Virus record (IMG/VR): IMGVR_UViG_3300020421_001872
Coordinates: 1-31,625 of that record
DNA: 31,625 bases
Origin: a virus
Reading direction: 5' to 3' (one strand)
A program made the position numbers and the translations under genes. How positions within the stretch are numbered: position 1 is the stretch's first letter; the number at the start of each line of letters is the position of its first letter. The notes under the pieces were generated by a model that made no database searches, had not been told where the DNA came from, and worked only from the letters and a program-made list of their open reading frames with translations. Of this stretch, positions 1-6,886 are shown piece after piece.

Positions 1-1320
1 AGAGACGAAATTGCTCAAGACTTACGAGTCATGGGTGCTTGGATGGGCGATTTAGAAGAAGCAAAAAGAATTGAAGAAGATAAAAACATGTTTAATGAGT
101 TGAGAATTGATGACAACACATATATTTCCGACGGCAATAAAGAAATCACACCTGATGAGGTTGGCCCCGGCTTTTATATATTGGGTTATGACAGAGACGG
201 CAGATGTTTTGAAATGAGTAAAACTAGCAAAGAAAATGCTAAAAACCATATAACTGGTTATGGTGAATATAAAGTTTCTGACGCAGACATTACTGATTTT
301 GACGGCGCACGTTATTATTACAATGACAACATGTCCGACGGTGGCATACTCCACATAAAAAGTTTATCTGGTGTAAAAGCAGTTAGCGAAAATGAATCTA
401 TCAGCGAAGCAACTTTAGGTGCTGTACATGGTTCACTAAAAACAAGTTATCAACCACTAGACAATGTAAAACTTGTTGTAAAACATTCTAAACCTGTAAA
501 CGAAGAAGTACGTGGTGCTAGAAGTAGAAACATCAGCAAAATTTTTATTCAAGCAAATGAAGAACGTTTTTATTTTCCTAGTAAAAATTTACAAGGTGCA
601 AGAGCAATGGCAAGACACATTTATAATGGTGGTGTAATGCATGACACAGTAGGTGAAAGCATTGTACAAATGTGTAAAGACTTTGGTACATTAAAAGAGT
701 TTGTACGTTATGTTAATAAACAAGGTTTAATAAATGAAGATAATCAAGAGTATGTAACACTTGCAAGACAACAAATGGATAACATTAGAACATCTTTTAA
801 AAGAGTTGCTGGTGTTAAAACATACAGTAAAGCAGTAGAAAGTATAACAGATGAGTCGAATATAGATATCGTAACAGAAGTAAACTTAGCAGACCACTTT
901 ACAGAAACACACTTTGATGACAAAGTCGGTAATGCACATGAAACATTATCAAAACTTGTAAATAGAAAAAATGCATTTGAACAATACATTATGACAGCAA
1001 TTGAAAATGAAAACTTTGCAAATGCAAAAGAACTTATACAAGAAGAACCAATAGAGTTTGAAAACCCACATCAAAGATTAGGATATCAAGTTGGACAATT
1101 AAGCAGTTGTGTACAAGACAGCAAATTAGCAAACTACTTAGGTGGCATAGGAAACAAACTATCCACTGGTGGACAATTAGATGCAATGGAGTATAGAGCA
1201 GTAAAGGCTTCTTTATTATCAGCACAAAGACCACAACAAACTGTTATGGCAACTGAGATGTCCCTTGCAGAAAGTACAAAATACCAAAAATTCATTGAGA
1301 GTTTTGACGTAGAGGTATAA
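1..1320 (+). CDS. Conserved T4-type phage protein, probably virion structural (5' end outside window)
   Basis: The reading frame is open from base 1, so the real start lies upstream; the first in-window ATG is at 31. The visible 439 residues are hydrophilic, with no signal peptide or membrane segment. The N-terminal third is acidic and Tyr/Asp rich. The middle (about residues 190-260 of the visible part) has the look of a family I associate with marine T4-like phage structural proteins (FPSKNLQGARAMARHIYNGG and following). The C-terminal part is helical and Gln-rich. It ends just before a late-type promoter motif that leads into gp32. No catalytic motif was recognised. The coding call is firm; the structural role rests on memory of similar phage proteins and is tentative. 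Confidence 0.7.
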   Translation, partial: RDEIAQDLRVMGAWMGDLEEAKRIEEDKNMFNELRIDDNTYISDGNKEITPDEVGPGFYILGYDRDGRCFEMSKTSKENAKNHITGYGEYKVSDADITDFDGARYYYNDNMSDGGILHIKSLSGVKAVSENESISEATLGAVHGSLKTSYQPLDNVKLVVKHSKPVNEEVRGARSRNISKIFIQANEERFYFPSKNLQGARAMARHIYNGGVMHDTVGESIVQMCKDFGTLKEFVRYVNKQGLINEDNQEYVTLARQQMDNIRTSFKRVAGVKTYSKAVESITDESNIDIVTEVNLADHFTETHFDDKVGNAHETLSKLVNRKNAFEQYIMTAIENENFANAKELIQEEPIEFENPHQRLGYQVGQLSSCVQDSKLANYLGGIGNKLSTGGQLDAMEYRAVKASLLSAQRPQQTVMATEMSLAESTKYQKFIESFDVEV

Positions 1321-1323
1321 ATA
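1316..1323 (+). promoter_or_regulatory. Late-type promoter motif TATAAATA upstream of gp32
   Basis: Exact match to the T4 late consensus TATAAATA, which cyanophages use as NATAAATA. It overlaps the stop codon of the preceding gene. T4 spacing predicts a start near 1329 and a leader of about 125 nt ahead of gp32. Overlap with a TAA stop makes chance occurrence possible. Confidence 0.5.
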
Positions 1324-1328
1324 CTACT

Positions 1329-1453
1329 ATAACAAGACAACGGTTATTGTCGAAAGACAAAAAAAGGTTGACAACATGGCACAAAGAAAGTAAACTTAGG
1401 CACATACAGTAATCACAGATTACAAACATGGCACATACATAGGAGATATTATT
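1329..1453 (+). promoter_or_regulatory. Structured gp32 leader with alternative hairpins, possible second promoter and mini-ORFs
   Basis: TTGTC at 1347-1351 can pair with GACAA at 1336-1340 or, through a GAAA tetraloop, with GACAA at 1356-1360, giving two mutually exclusive hairpins. A second inverted repeat, GTAATC-ACA-GATTAC, lies at 1409-1423. A TTGACA at 1368-1373 with a 17-base spacer to TAAACT (1391-1396) is a possible weak sigma-70 promoter. The 10-base word ACATGGCACA occurs twice (1374, 1426), each copy opening a tiny frame (MAQRK-stop at 1376, MAHT-stop at 1428). The gp32 ribosome site AGGAG is at 1441-1445. T4 gp32 represses its own translation through a leader pseudoknot; this leader is a candidate counterpart by inference. 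Confidence 0.4.
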
Positions 1454-2452
1454 ATGGCATCTTTGGCAGAAATAAGGGCTAAATTGGCAAGCATGGAGAA
1501 CAACAAAAGTTCTAGCCAATCATCAACAGGCGGCGACAACGCCATTTTCCCACATTGGAACATCGACGAAGGTACAAGTTGTACACTTAGATTCCTTCCT
1601 GATGAAGATCCTAACAACACGTTTTTCTGGGTAGAAAGACAAATGATTAGGTTATCTTTTCCAGGTGTGAAAGGTGGAGACGCAAAACCTGTTACAGTAC
1701 AAGTTCCGTGTAACGAAATGTACGGCGAAACTTGTCCAGTACTAACTGAGGTTCGTCCTTGGTTTAAAGACGCAAGTCTAGAAGACATGGGTCGTAAGTA
1801 TTGGAAAAAAAGAAGTTACATATTCCAAGGATTTGTAACTGAAAATCCGTTAAATGAGGAAACACCTGAAAATCCAGTAAGGCGTTTTGTTATTTCCCCA
1901 CAAATCTTTAACATTATTAAATCAGCATTGATGGACCCAGACATGGAAAACATTCCTACTGATTATGTTAATGGTACTGATTTTAGAGTTACTAAAACTA
2001 CTAAAGGTCAATACGCAGATTATTCAACTTCTAAATGGGCACGAAAAGAACGTGGCTTAAATGAAGAAGAGTTAAAAGCAATTGATACAAATGGTTTGCA
2101 TAACTTAAACGACTTTTTACCTAAACGACCTGGCGCAGAAGAACTACAAGCAATCAGCGAAATGTTCCAAGCATCAGTAGACGGTGAATTGTATGATGTT
2201 GAAAGATGGGGTAATTTCTACAAACCTTACGGAGTAGATGTTCCTAAAACTCAATCAACAACACCAGCGGCTCAACCTGCACCTACAGTAACAACTGAAC
2301 CTGTAGCACAAGTTAGTGCGCCGGCACCAGCAGTAGCAGAAACAACAGCACCAGCAGTTGAAACACCTGCACCTGCACCAGTACAGGAACAAGCAAGTGG
2401 TGAAAAACCAAGTGCAGATGACATTTTGAATATGATCCGTAAAAGGTCGTAA
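1454..2452 (+). CDS. 32: Single-stranded DNA-binding protein, gp32-like
   Basis: A 332-residue protein close to the usual length of T4 gp32. It would coat single-stranded DNA at the replication fork and coordinate replication, recombination and repair. The N-terminus (residues 1-15, MASLAEIRAKLASME) is a basic helix like the gp32 self-interaction domain. The core (about 30-230) has the OB-fold pattern of these phages, beginning FPHWNIDEG and including Cys86 and Cys94 (VPCNEMYGETCP) where T4 gp32 holds its zinc. A Pro/Ala/Thr/Glu-rich linker (about 255-315) leads to a short conserved tail ending ADDILNMIRKRS, the likely partner-binding tip. AGGAG precedes the ATG. It heads the uvsX-uvsY cluster with a structured leader that suggests translational control. 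Only two of the usual zinc-binding cysteines are evident. Confidence 0.88.
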   Translation: MASLAEIRAKLASMENNKSSSQSSTGGDNAIFPHWNIDEGTSCTLRFLPDEDPNNTFFWVERQMIRLSFPGVKGGDAKPVTVQVPCNEMYGETCPVLTEVRPWFKDASLEDMGRKYWKKRSYIFQGFVTENPLNEETPENPVRRFVISPQIFNIIKSALMDPDMENIPTDYVNGTDFRVTKTTKGQYADYSTSKWARKERGLNEEELKAIDTNGLHNLNDFLPKRPGAEELQAISEMFQASVDGELYDVERWGNFYKPYGVDVPKTQSTTPAAQPAPTVTTEPVAQVSAPAPAVAETTAPAVETPAPAPVQEQASGEKPSADDILNMIRKRS

Positions 2453-2463
2453 GGAGATACATC

Positions 2464-3573
2464 ATGCAGAAACCATTTGACTTAACCAAGTTCAGAACAG
2501 GGCTGACTAAAAGTATCACTGGAATCAGTGCAGGCTTTCATGACCCGCAAGATTGGATATCAACTGGTAACTACACTTTAAACTACCTAATAAGTGGGGA
2601 CTTCCAAAAAGGAGTTCCCCTTGGTAAGGTTAGTGTATTTGCTGGAGAATCCGGTTCTGGTAAAAGTTTTATCTGTTCTGGTAACTTAGTGCGTAATGCA
2701 CAACTACAAGGCTGTCAAGTAGTATTGTTTGACAGCGAAAATGCACTTGATGAAGATTGGCTACAAGCATTAGATGTAGACACTAGTCCTGAGAAACTTC
2801 TCAAAATTAGTGTTAGCATGATTGATGATGTTGCTAAAACAATAAGTGATTTTGTAAAAGATTATAAAACTAACTATGGTGATTTACCATATGAAGAACA
2901 ACCTAAAATGCTATTTGTAGTAGACAGTTTGGGTATGTTACTTACACCAACAGACGTAGCACAATTTGAAAAAGGTGATATGAAAGGTGATATGGGTAGA
3001 AAGCCAAAGGCATTAACAGCCTTAGTTAGGAATACAGTTAATCAACTTGCACCACATCCGATAGGATTAATTGCAACTAACCATACATACGCATCGCAAG
3101 ACATGTTTGATCCTGATGATAAAATATCAGGCGGACAAGGTTTTATATATGCTAGTAGTATTGTAGTAGCAATGAAAAAACTAAAACTTAAAGAAGATAT
3201 TGACGGCAATAAAGTGTCTACAGTACAAGGTATTAGAGCGGCTTGTAAAGTAATGAAAACTCGTTACAGTAAACCGTTTGAAAGTGTTCAAGTAAAAATT
3301 CCATACGAAGAAGGTATGGACCCATATAGTGGGCTCCTAGAAATGCTTGAAGCAAAAGGTATTGTAGAAAAAGTTGGAAATAAACTTTCTTATGTTTCTC
3401 CTGTAACAGGTGAAGAAATTAAAGAGTTCAGAAAAGGCTGGAGTGGAGATAAACTTCAGATAATTATGGACGAGTGGAGTCATATTCAAGAACCCATTGA
3501 AGAGGAGATTGAAGTAGACGAAGAAACTTTAGTTGATGAACCTACAGTAGAGGAGTTAAAACATGAATCCTGA
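2464..3573 (+). CDS. uvsX: UvsX, RecA-like recombinase
   Basis: 369-residue recombinase of the RecA/UvsX family that forms filaments on ssDNA and performs ATP-dependent strand exchange, used in T4-type phages for recombination-dependent replication. Walker A is GESGSGKS (61-68). Walker B is MLFVVDSLG with Asp154. A RecA-type loop follows around ATNHTYASQDMFDPDD and GGQGFIYAS. The C-terminus is strongly acidic (about 340-369). The ribosome site AAGGAG lies just upstream, 11 bases after gp32 ends, so the two are probably co-transcribed. It overlaps the next small gene by 11 bases. Length and motif order match the family. Confidence 0.95.
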   Translation: MQKPFDLTKFRTGLTKSITGISAGFHDPQDWISTGNYTLNYLISGDFQKGVPLGKVSVFAGESGSGKSFICSGNLVRNAQLQGCQVVLFDSENALDEDWLQALDVDTSPEKLLKISVSMIDDVAKTISDFVKDYKTNYGDLPYEEQPKMLFVVDSLGMLLTPTDVAQFEKGDMKGDMGRKPKALTALVRNTVNQLAPHPIGLIATNHTYASQDMFDPDDKISGGQGFIYASSIVVAMKKLKLKEDIDGNKVSTVQGIRAACKVMKTRYSKPFESVQVKIPYEEGMDPYSGLLEMLEAKGIVEKVGNKLSYVSPVTGEEIKEFRKGWSGDKLQIIMDEWSHIQEPIEEEIEVDEETLVDEPTVEELKHES

Positions 3574-3796
3574 TTTGCAATTATTAATTAGTACTTGGGA
3601 CACTATCAAGAACTATATAGTCAAAAAAGATAGAGTAGAAGCCGCAGAGCATCTAGTTCGAGTCTTTGATGAAGAATGTGATATAACCGGAGTGGAAGAC
3701 GAAGCACATACTTTTGATTCTGCCTTAAAAGCCGCTGTAATTGGACATTATGGTTTTGGCGAAGAAGAAGCAGAAGAGGATGATTGGGATTACTAA
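3563..3796 (+). CDS. Small acidic protein of unknown function between uvsX and uvsY
   Basis: A 77-residue, strongly acidic protein (final stretch FGEEEAEEDDWDY) whose start overlaps the uvsX end and whose stop codon overlaps the uvsY start (TAATG). AGAGGAG lies upstream of the ATG. It is predicted mainly helical and has no recognised domain. Tight coupling on both sides suggests a role with the recombination machinery, but that is only context. Coding is supported by overlap, ribosome site and position. Confidence 0.75.
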   Translation: MNPDLQLLISTWDTIKNYIVKKDRVEAAEHLVRVFDEECDITGVEDEAHTFDSALKAAVIGHYGFGEEEAEEDDWDY

Positions 3797-4257
3797 TGGC
3801 AGGTTGGTATAATTCAGTTGTAGATGATTTAAGTAAAATAGTCGAATCTATTGACCATTACGAAAATGAACTACAACAAGCCAAATACGAATGCAGTATA
3901 AAGGGTAGCCTGGAGAAATCCAGTGCCGCCCTTCCTGGCATTACAGAGCATCGATTCAATCAACTCCAAGAGATTGAAGCAATATTAGAACACCTAAACA
4001 TTGAACTTCGAAAGGAGAGAAGTAAAACTTTCAGAAAATATCTCGAATCCTATAACAGACAGTTAAGTAGTAGAGACGCAGAAAAGTTCGTTGATAGTGA
4101 AGATAGTGTGATAAACCTAACACATCTTTGCAACCAATACAGTCTACTTAGGAACAAATATCTAGGTATAATGAAAGGCTTAGACACAAAGCAATGGCAA
4201 ATAGGACATATCACAAGGCTCAGAACAGCCGGAATGGAAGACATAGTAATAAGTTAA
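3796..4257 (+). CDS. uvsY: UvsY, recombination mediator
   Basis: 153 residues from the ATG that overlaps the preceding stop. A TTG 12 bases upstream is in frame but less likely. T4 UvsY (137 aa) loads UvsX onto gp32-covered ssDNA. The protein is helical and charged, with features seen in UvsY homologues: an N-terminal segment with WYNSVVDDLSKIVESIDHYENEL, a basic helix ELRKERSKTFRKYLE, and a C-terminal NKYLGIMKGLDTKQWQIGHITRLR. Placement directly after uvsX plus one small gene supports the assignment. There are no catalytic residues to check. Confidence 0.85.
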   Translation: MAGWYNSVVDDLSKIVESIDHYENELQQAKYECSIKGSLEKSSAALPGITEHRFNQLQEIEAILEHLNIELRKERSKTFRKYLESYNRQLSSRDAEKFVDSEDSVINLTHLCNQYSLLRNKYLGIMKGLDTKQWQIGHITRLRTAGMEDIVIS

Positions 4258-4287
4258 TCCCTACCAAATCAAGCACTTACAAAAAGG

Positions 4288-4318
4288 TTGACAATATATC
4301 TAATGATGTTAATATAAG
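4288..4318 (+). promoter_or_regulatory. Possible sigma-70-type promoter before the metallopeptidase gene
   Basis: TTGACA (4288-4293) is exact, within the recurrent context AAAAAGGTTGAC that also occurs near 1363 and 5575. The -10 is weak: TAATAT after 16 bases or TATAAG (4313-4318) after 19. It sits in the gap between uvsY and the AGGAG ribosome site at 4338, which fits a start at 4350. Confidence 0.4.
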
Positions 4319-4349
4319 CGATATTGAAAACTGGTGTAGGAGCCAAGAT

Positions 4350-4775
4350 ATGGTCCATGTTCAAATCTATGGGCAATTCAAAAATAAAAGATTCGTGGAA
4401 AACGTATCTGAACTTTTAGTAGAAAACATTCTACCTACAAATATTCGCAGACCTGTAAGTATAGATGTATGGATTCACAATGCATTGGATGAACAAGCAG
4501 GTGGATATTGTTGGGGTGATAAAAATTCTATAGAAATTGAACTTGCTAGAACTAGTGAGGGATATAGATTTTCTAGGGAAGAAATATTGATAAATCTCAC
4601 ACATGAGTTAGTTCATGCAAAACAGTTTATCGCAGGTGAATTATCTCCAACCACTGCAAGATGGAAAAAAGCAGATTATTCTAAAGTACCTTACAGTAAG
4701 CAACCTTGGGAACGTGAAGCATACTATTGGGAAAAACGTCTTTACGAAAAATACTTCGAAAAACTTAATGCATAA
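4350..4775 (+). CDS. Small HExxH zinc metallopeptidase-like protein
   Basis: From ATG 4350 the product is 141 residues. This start is preferred because AGGAG (4338-4342) is 7 bases upstream and a promoter-like element lies before it. The frame extends to an ATG at 4194, but that start lacks a ribosome site and would overlap uvsY by 64 bases. The motif LTHELVHAKQF contains HExxH (His85, Glu86, His89), and WEREAYYWE further on (Glu121 or Glu123) offers the third zinc ligand of gluzincins. This resembles SprT/IrrE-like minimal metallopeptidases. Substrate is unknown: processing of a host or phage protein is possible but not shown. No signal peptide, so cytoplasmic. Confidence 0.75.
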   Translation: MVHVQIYGQFKNKRFVENVSELLVENILPTNIRRPVSIDVWIHNALDEQAGGYCWGDKNSIEIELARTSEGYRFSREEILINLTHELVHAKQFIAGELSPTTARWKKADYSKVPYSKQPWEREAYYWEKRLYEKYFEKLNA

Positions 4776-4780
4776 TTAGG

Positions 4781-4809
4781 TTGACATTACCCACAAATTT
4801 TCGTATAAT
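4781..4809 (+). promoter_or_regulatory. Consensus sigma-70 promoter (TTGACA-17-TATAAT)
   Basis: TTGACA at 4781-4786, a 17-base spacer, and TATAAT at 4804-4809: a perfect match at both hexamers with optimal spacing. It drives the 54-aa gene and probably the exonuclease gene behind it. Such strength is typical of phage early promoters read by host RNA polymerase. Confidence 0.85.
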
Positions 4810-4838
4810 ACATGTTATATTCATTTTAGGAGTGAAAT

Positions 4839-5003
4839 ATGGAAATATTTGAATACGATGAAAGCCTAAGTTTTGAACAAAACTTTACAGTTTGGTATGA
4901 CATGAATTGTAGAGAACGTTCTGCTTGGAATGAAAAACAATACACACTTGAAGAAGCAAAACTTGTTTTTAAAGGTTTGTATGCTGTTGACGTAACAAAT
5001 TAA
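4839..5003 (+). CDS. Small 54-residue early protein, unknown function
   Basis: ATG at 4839 preceded by TAGGAG (4827-4832) and located about 20 bases downstream of the predicted start of a consensus promoter. The 54-residue product begins MEIFEYDESLSFEQNF and ends AVDVTN. It is acidic and aromatic-rich, with no membrane segment or recognised domain. It ends 9 bases before the exonuclease start, so the two form a small operon. A strong early promoter directly ahead of a tiny acidic protein fits a host-takeover role, but this is inference only. Confidence 0.75.
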   Translation: MEIFEYDESLSFEQNFTVWYDMNCRERSAWNEKQYTLEEAKLVFKGLYAVDVTN

Positions 5004-5012
5004 GGAACACTT

Positions 5013-5552
5013 ATGACCACCCACGCAATGATTGATATAGAGACTTTGGCTACAACGCCTGAAGCAGTTATATTAAGTGTGGGTGGTGTAAAGTTCGATC
5101 CTTACACAAATGATGAACCACATACATTCTTTGATGCTAAATTGGATATCGATAGCCAAACACAACTAGGTAGAGATGTTGACCAAAGCACAATAGAGTG
5201 GTGGGGTAAACAATCACAAGAAATTCAGGATATTGCATTTGCCGAAGAAGGCAGAGTTCAACTAGATGAATTTACTAAATCACTTAATAAATGGCTTGTA
5301 GGCTGTGACCAAATATGGTGTCAAGGCCCACAATTTGATATGGTCATTATTGAGAATCTATACAAAATGCTAAACACCCACACAAATTGGGCATATTGGC
5401 AAATCAGAGATAGCAGGACTGTATTCAGTTTAATGGATGTAGACCCTAGAAAAGGCGTTCAAGAAGCATTACATAGTGCTGTAGATGATGCCAAATGGCA
5501 AGCAAAATGCTTACAAACCTGCTTATTCATGCTAAACATCAAAAAAGATTAA
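5013..5552 (+). CDS. DEDDh 3'-5' exonuclease (DnaQ/DexA-like)
   Basis: 179 residues of the RNase H-like DEDD exonuclease fold. Motif ExoI is MIDIETL (Asp8, Glu10). ExoII Asp is probably Asp109 in QFDMVIIENLY. ExoIII is HSAVDDA (His154, Asp159), which makes it the DEDDh type. Such enzymes remove nucleotides from DNA or RNA 3' ends with two metal ions. T4 DexA and the Rv2179c-like family share this layout. The length is short for DexA (227 aa) and typical of a single catalytic domain. AAGGA precedes the ATG. It could help degrade host DNA or trim ends in recombination; DNA versus RNA preference cannot be read from sequence. Confidence 0.88.
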   Translation: MTTHAMIDIETLATTPEAVILSVGGVKFDPYTNDEPHTFFDAKLDIDSQTQLGRDVDQSTIEWWGKQSQEIQDIAFAEEGRVQLDEFTKSLNKWLVGCDQIWCQGPQFDMVIIENLYKMLNTHTNWAYWQIRDSRTVFSLMDVDPRKGVQEALHSAVDDAKWQAKCLQTCLFMLNIKKD

Positions 5553-5581
5553 CTTTTTTACCACTTTTTTTGGTAAAAAGG

Positions 5582-5609
5582 TTGACTTACACTCAAAAAG
5601 AAGTATAAT
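5582..5609 (+). promoter_or_regulatory. Sigma-70-type promoter (TTGACT-16-TATAAT) before the AAA+ ATPase gene
   Basis: TTGACT at 5582-5587, 16-base spacer, TATAAT at 5604-5609. It is preceded by the AAAAAGG context shared with other promoters here. The predicted start near 5616 leaves about 54 bases of leader before ATG 5670. A TTTTTACC/GGTAAAAA hairpin (5555-5579) lies immediately upstream. Confidence 0.75.
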
Positions 5610-5669
5610 AGTATATAAGAGTTAGGGAAAGGGTCCTTGCTCATAAACATAACAGTCGGGGATGACATT

Positions 5670-6710
5670 ATGAAAAAAGATACTTTAAACTATGTAAAAG
5701 TTAAGGCTGGTACATACCGTAAAAACGAAATCGTTAATACAGTATTTCCAGTTATTAAGCCACTTAACATTGGCAAAAAGGGTGCTTTTATTACCGTAGA
5801 TGGTAGTGAAGCAATGGGCGATAAATTTTCTAGCATTAGGATTTTAATTGAAGATCCTACTAGGGACTTGGAATATGTAACTCCTAGTGTTTATGCAGAA
5901 CAGCCTAAAATCGAAAACACTCCAAAAGAAGAAGAGAGTGAAAAAGATGCTATTGAGAGAATCAAAGAAAGATTTGATATTCTTGATAGAATGACTCATG
6001 CAGTAGCAGAAGGTACTGTAAGGGGTATGATTGTAAGTGGCCCTCCAGGAGTTGGTAAGTCATTTGGTGTTGAAACTGTTCTTGAAGAATACGACATGCT
6101 TACTCAGGTTGCTGGTAAACCTGCAAGGACTGAAGTTGTAAAAGGTTCTGTGACACCAATTGGTTTGTTCCAGACATTGTTTAACAACTCTGCACCTGGT
6201 AACATATTAGTATTTGATGACTGTGATAGTGTATTGTTTGATGAAGTATGTTTGAACATGCTCAAGGCTACACTTGATTCAGGTAAGAAACGATACATTA
6301 CTTGGAAGTCAGAGTCCCAAGCACTTCGTAGGGAAGGTATACCTGATAGGTTTGAGTTCAAAGGTGGTTGTATCTTTATTACTAACGTGGACTTTGAAAA
6401 CGTTCGTAGTAAGAAAATTAAGGATCACTTGGCGGCACTTATGTCAAGATGTCACTACTTGGATCTTACAATGAACAGTATTAAGGATAAGTTTATCCGA
6501 ATCAAGCAAATTGTTAGGGACGGTATGCTTGATGAATACAAGTTTGGTAAAGAAGGCGACCAAGAAGTTATAAACTTCATGCTTGACAATGCAGACAAAC
6601 TTCGTGAAGTTAGTTTGCGTATGGTTCTTAAGATTTCAGACCTTAAGAAGATGGAGCCTAAAAATTGGCAGTCATTAGCCAGAACAACTTGCATGAAGGG
6701 TGCAATATAA
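5670..6710 (+). CDS. AAA+ ATPase of unknown role
   Basis: 346 residues from ATG 5670; an in-frame TTG at 5637 would add 11. A leading beta-rich region (about 1-75) is followed by an AAA+ module. Walker A is GPPGVGKS (124-131). Walker B is LVFDDCDS (Asp183-Asp186). A sensor-1-like ITN is in CIFITNVDFE, and an arginine-containing segment LMSRCHYLDL follows. This resembles single-domain ATPases of marine T4-like phages, perhaps a helicase loader or remodelling factor. It has its own promoter and is followed by a terminator, so it is probably transcribed alone. The substrate is unknown. Confidence 0.85.
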   Translation: MKKDTLNYVKVKAGTYRKNEIVNTVFPVIKPLNIGKKGAFITVDGSEAMGDKFSSIRILIEDPTRDLEYVTPSVYAEQPKIENTPKEEESEKDAIERIKERFDILDRMTHAVAEGTVRGMIVSGPPGVGKSFGVETVLEEYDMLTQVAGKPARTEVVKGSVTPIGLFQTLFNNSAPGNILVFDDCDSVLFDEVCLNMLKATLDSGKKRYITWKSESQALRREGIPDRFEFKGGCIFITNVDFENVRSKKIKDHLAALMSRCHYLDLTMNSIKDKFIRIKQIVRDGMLDEYKFGKEGDQEVINFMLDNADKLREVSLRMVLKISDLKKMEPKNWQSLARTTCMKGAI

Positions 6711-6718
6711 AATAAATA
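6711..6718 (+). promoter_or_regulatory. Possible late promoter motif AATAAATA
   Basis: Matches NATAAATA directly after the ATPase stop codon. T4 spacing (last A plus 6) puts the start at 6724, one to two bases before the first stem of the RNA described next. The surroundings are very AT-rich, so chance is a real possibility. Confidence 0.35.
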
Positions 6719-6723
6719 TATAT

Positions 6724-6809
6724 TGCTAACGGTTCCCTGGTGCTCATACGTTAGTCATCCCCCAATAGAGCACCAAGATGCCCGGAGTTTCCTCCGGGCA
6801 TCACTTTTT
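6724..6809 (+). ncRNA. Candidate structured RNA: H-type pseudoknot followed by intrinsic terminator
   Basis: Stem 1 pairs CTAACG (6726-6731) with CGTTAG (6749-6754). Its loop carries TGGTGCTC (6738-6745), which is perfectly complementary to GAGCACCA (6768-6775) downstream; together they form an H-type pseudoknot with 6-base, 3-base and 13-base connectors. One base later the perfect terminator hairpin begins. A late promoter motif would start transcription at the 5' edge of stem 1, giving an RNA of about 86 nt. It could instead be the 3' end of the ATPase mRNA or a regulatory element controlling that terminator. I do not recognise a known riboswitch class. Confidence 0.45.
6777..6809 (+). terminator. 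Perfect rho-independent terminator
   Basis: An 11-bp perfect stem, GATGCCCGGAG (6777-6787) with CTCCGGGCATC (6792-6802), has a TTTC tetraloop and is followed by a short T-run (6805-6809). It is far more GC-rich than its surroundings. It separates the AAA+ ATPase from the TonB-receptor transcription unit. Confidence 0.93.
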
Positions 6810-6830
6810 GTAAAATAAAAAAGTTTTTAC

Positions 6831-6858
6831 TTGACTTTTCCATAATAAGACGTATAAT
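6831..6858 (+). promoter_or_regulatory. Sigma-70-type promoter (TTGACT-16-TATAAT) for the TonB-receptor gene
   Basis: TTGACT at 6831-6836, 16-base spacer, TATAAT at 6853-6858. The predicted start near 6865 leaves a leader of about 22 bases containing GGAG (6878-6881). It lies just after the terminator, so the receptor gene starts a new unit read by host-type sigma. Confidence 0.82.
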
Positions 6859-6886
6859 TATAAGTTGTTAATAACCTGGAGAAAAT

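Noticed and set aside
4194-4349. In-frame N-terminal extension of the metallopeptidase from ATG 4194
   Set aside because: No ribosome site and a 64-base overlap with uvsY; ATG 4350 with AGGAG is better supported.
5553-5580. TTTTTACC/GGTAAAAA hairpin after the exonuclease gene
   Set aside because: It forms a hairpin, but the T-run lies in the loop rather than after the stem, so I do not call it a terminator; it may weakly slow transcription.
6711-6886. tRNA gene in the longest intergenic stretch
   Set aside because: The stem pattern lacks an acceptor stem, T-loop and CCA region; it fits a pseudoknot plus terminator.
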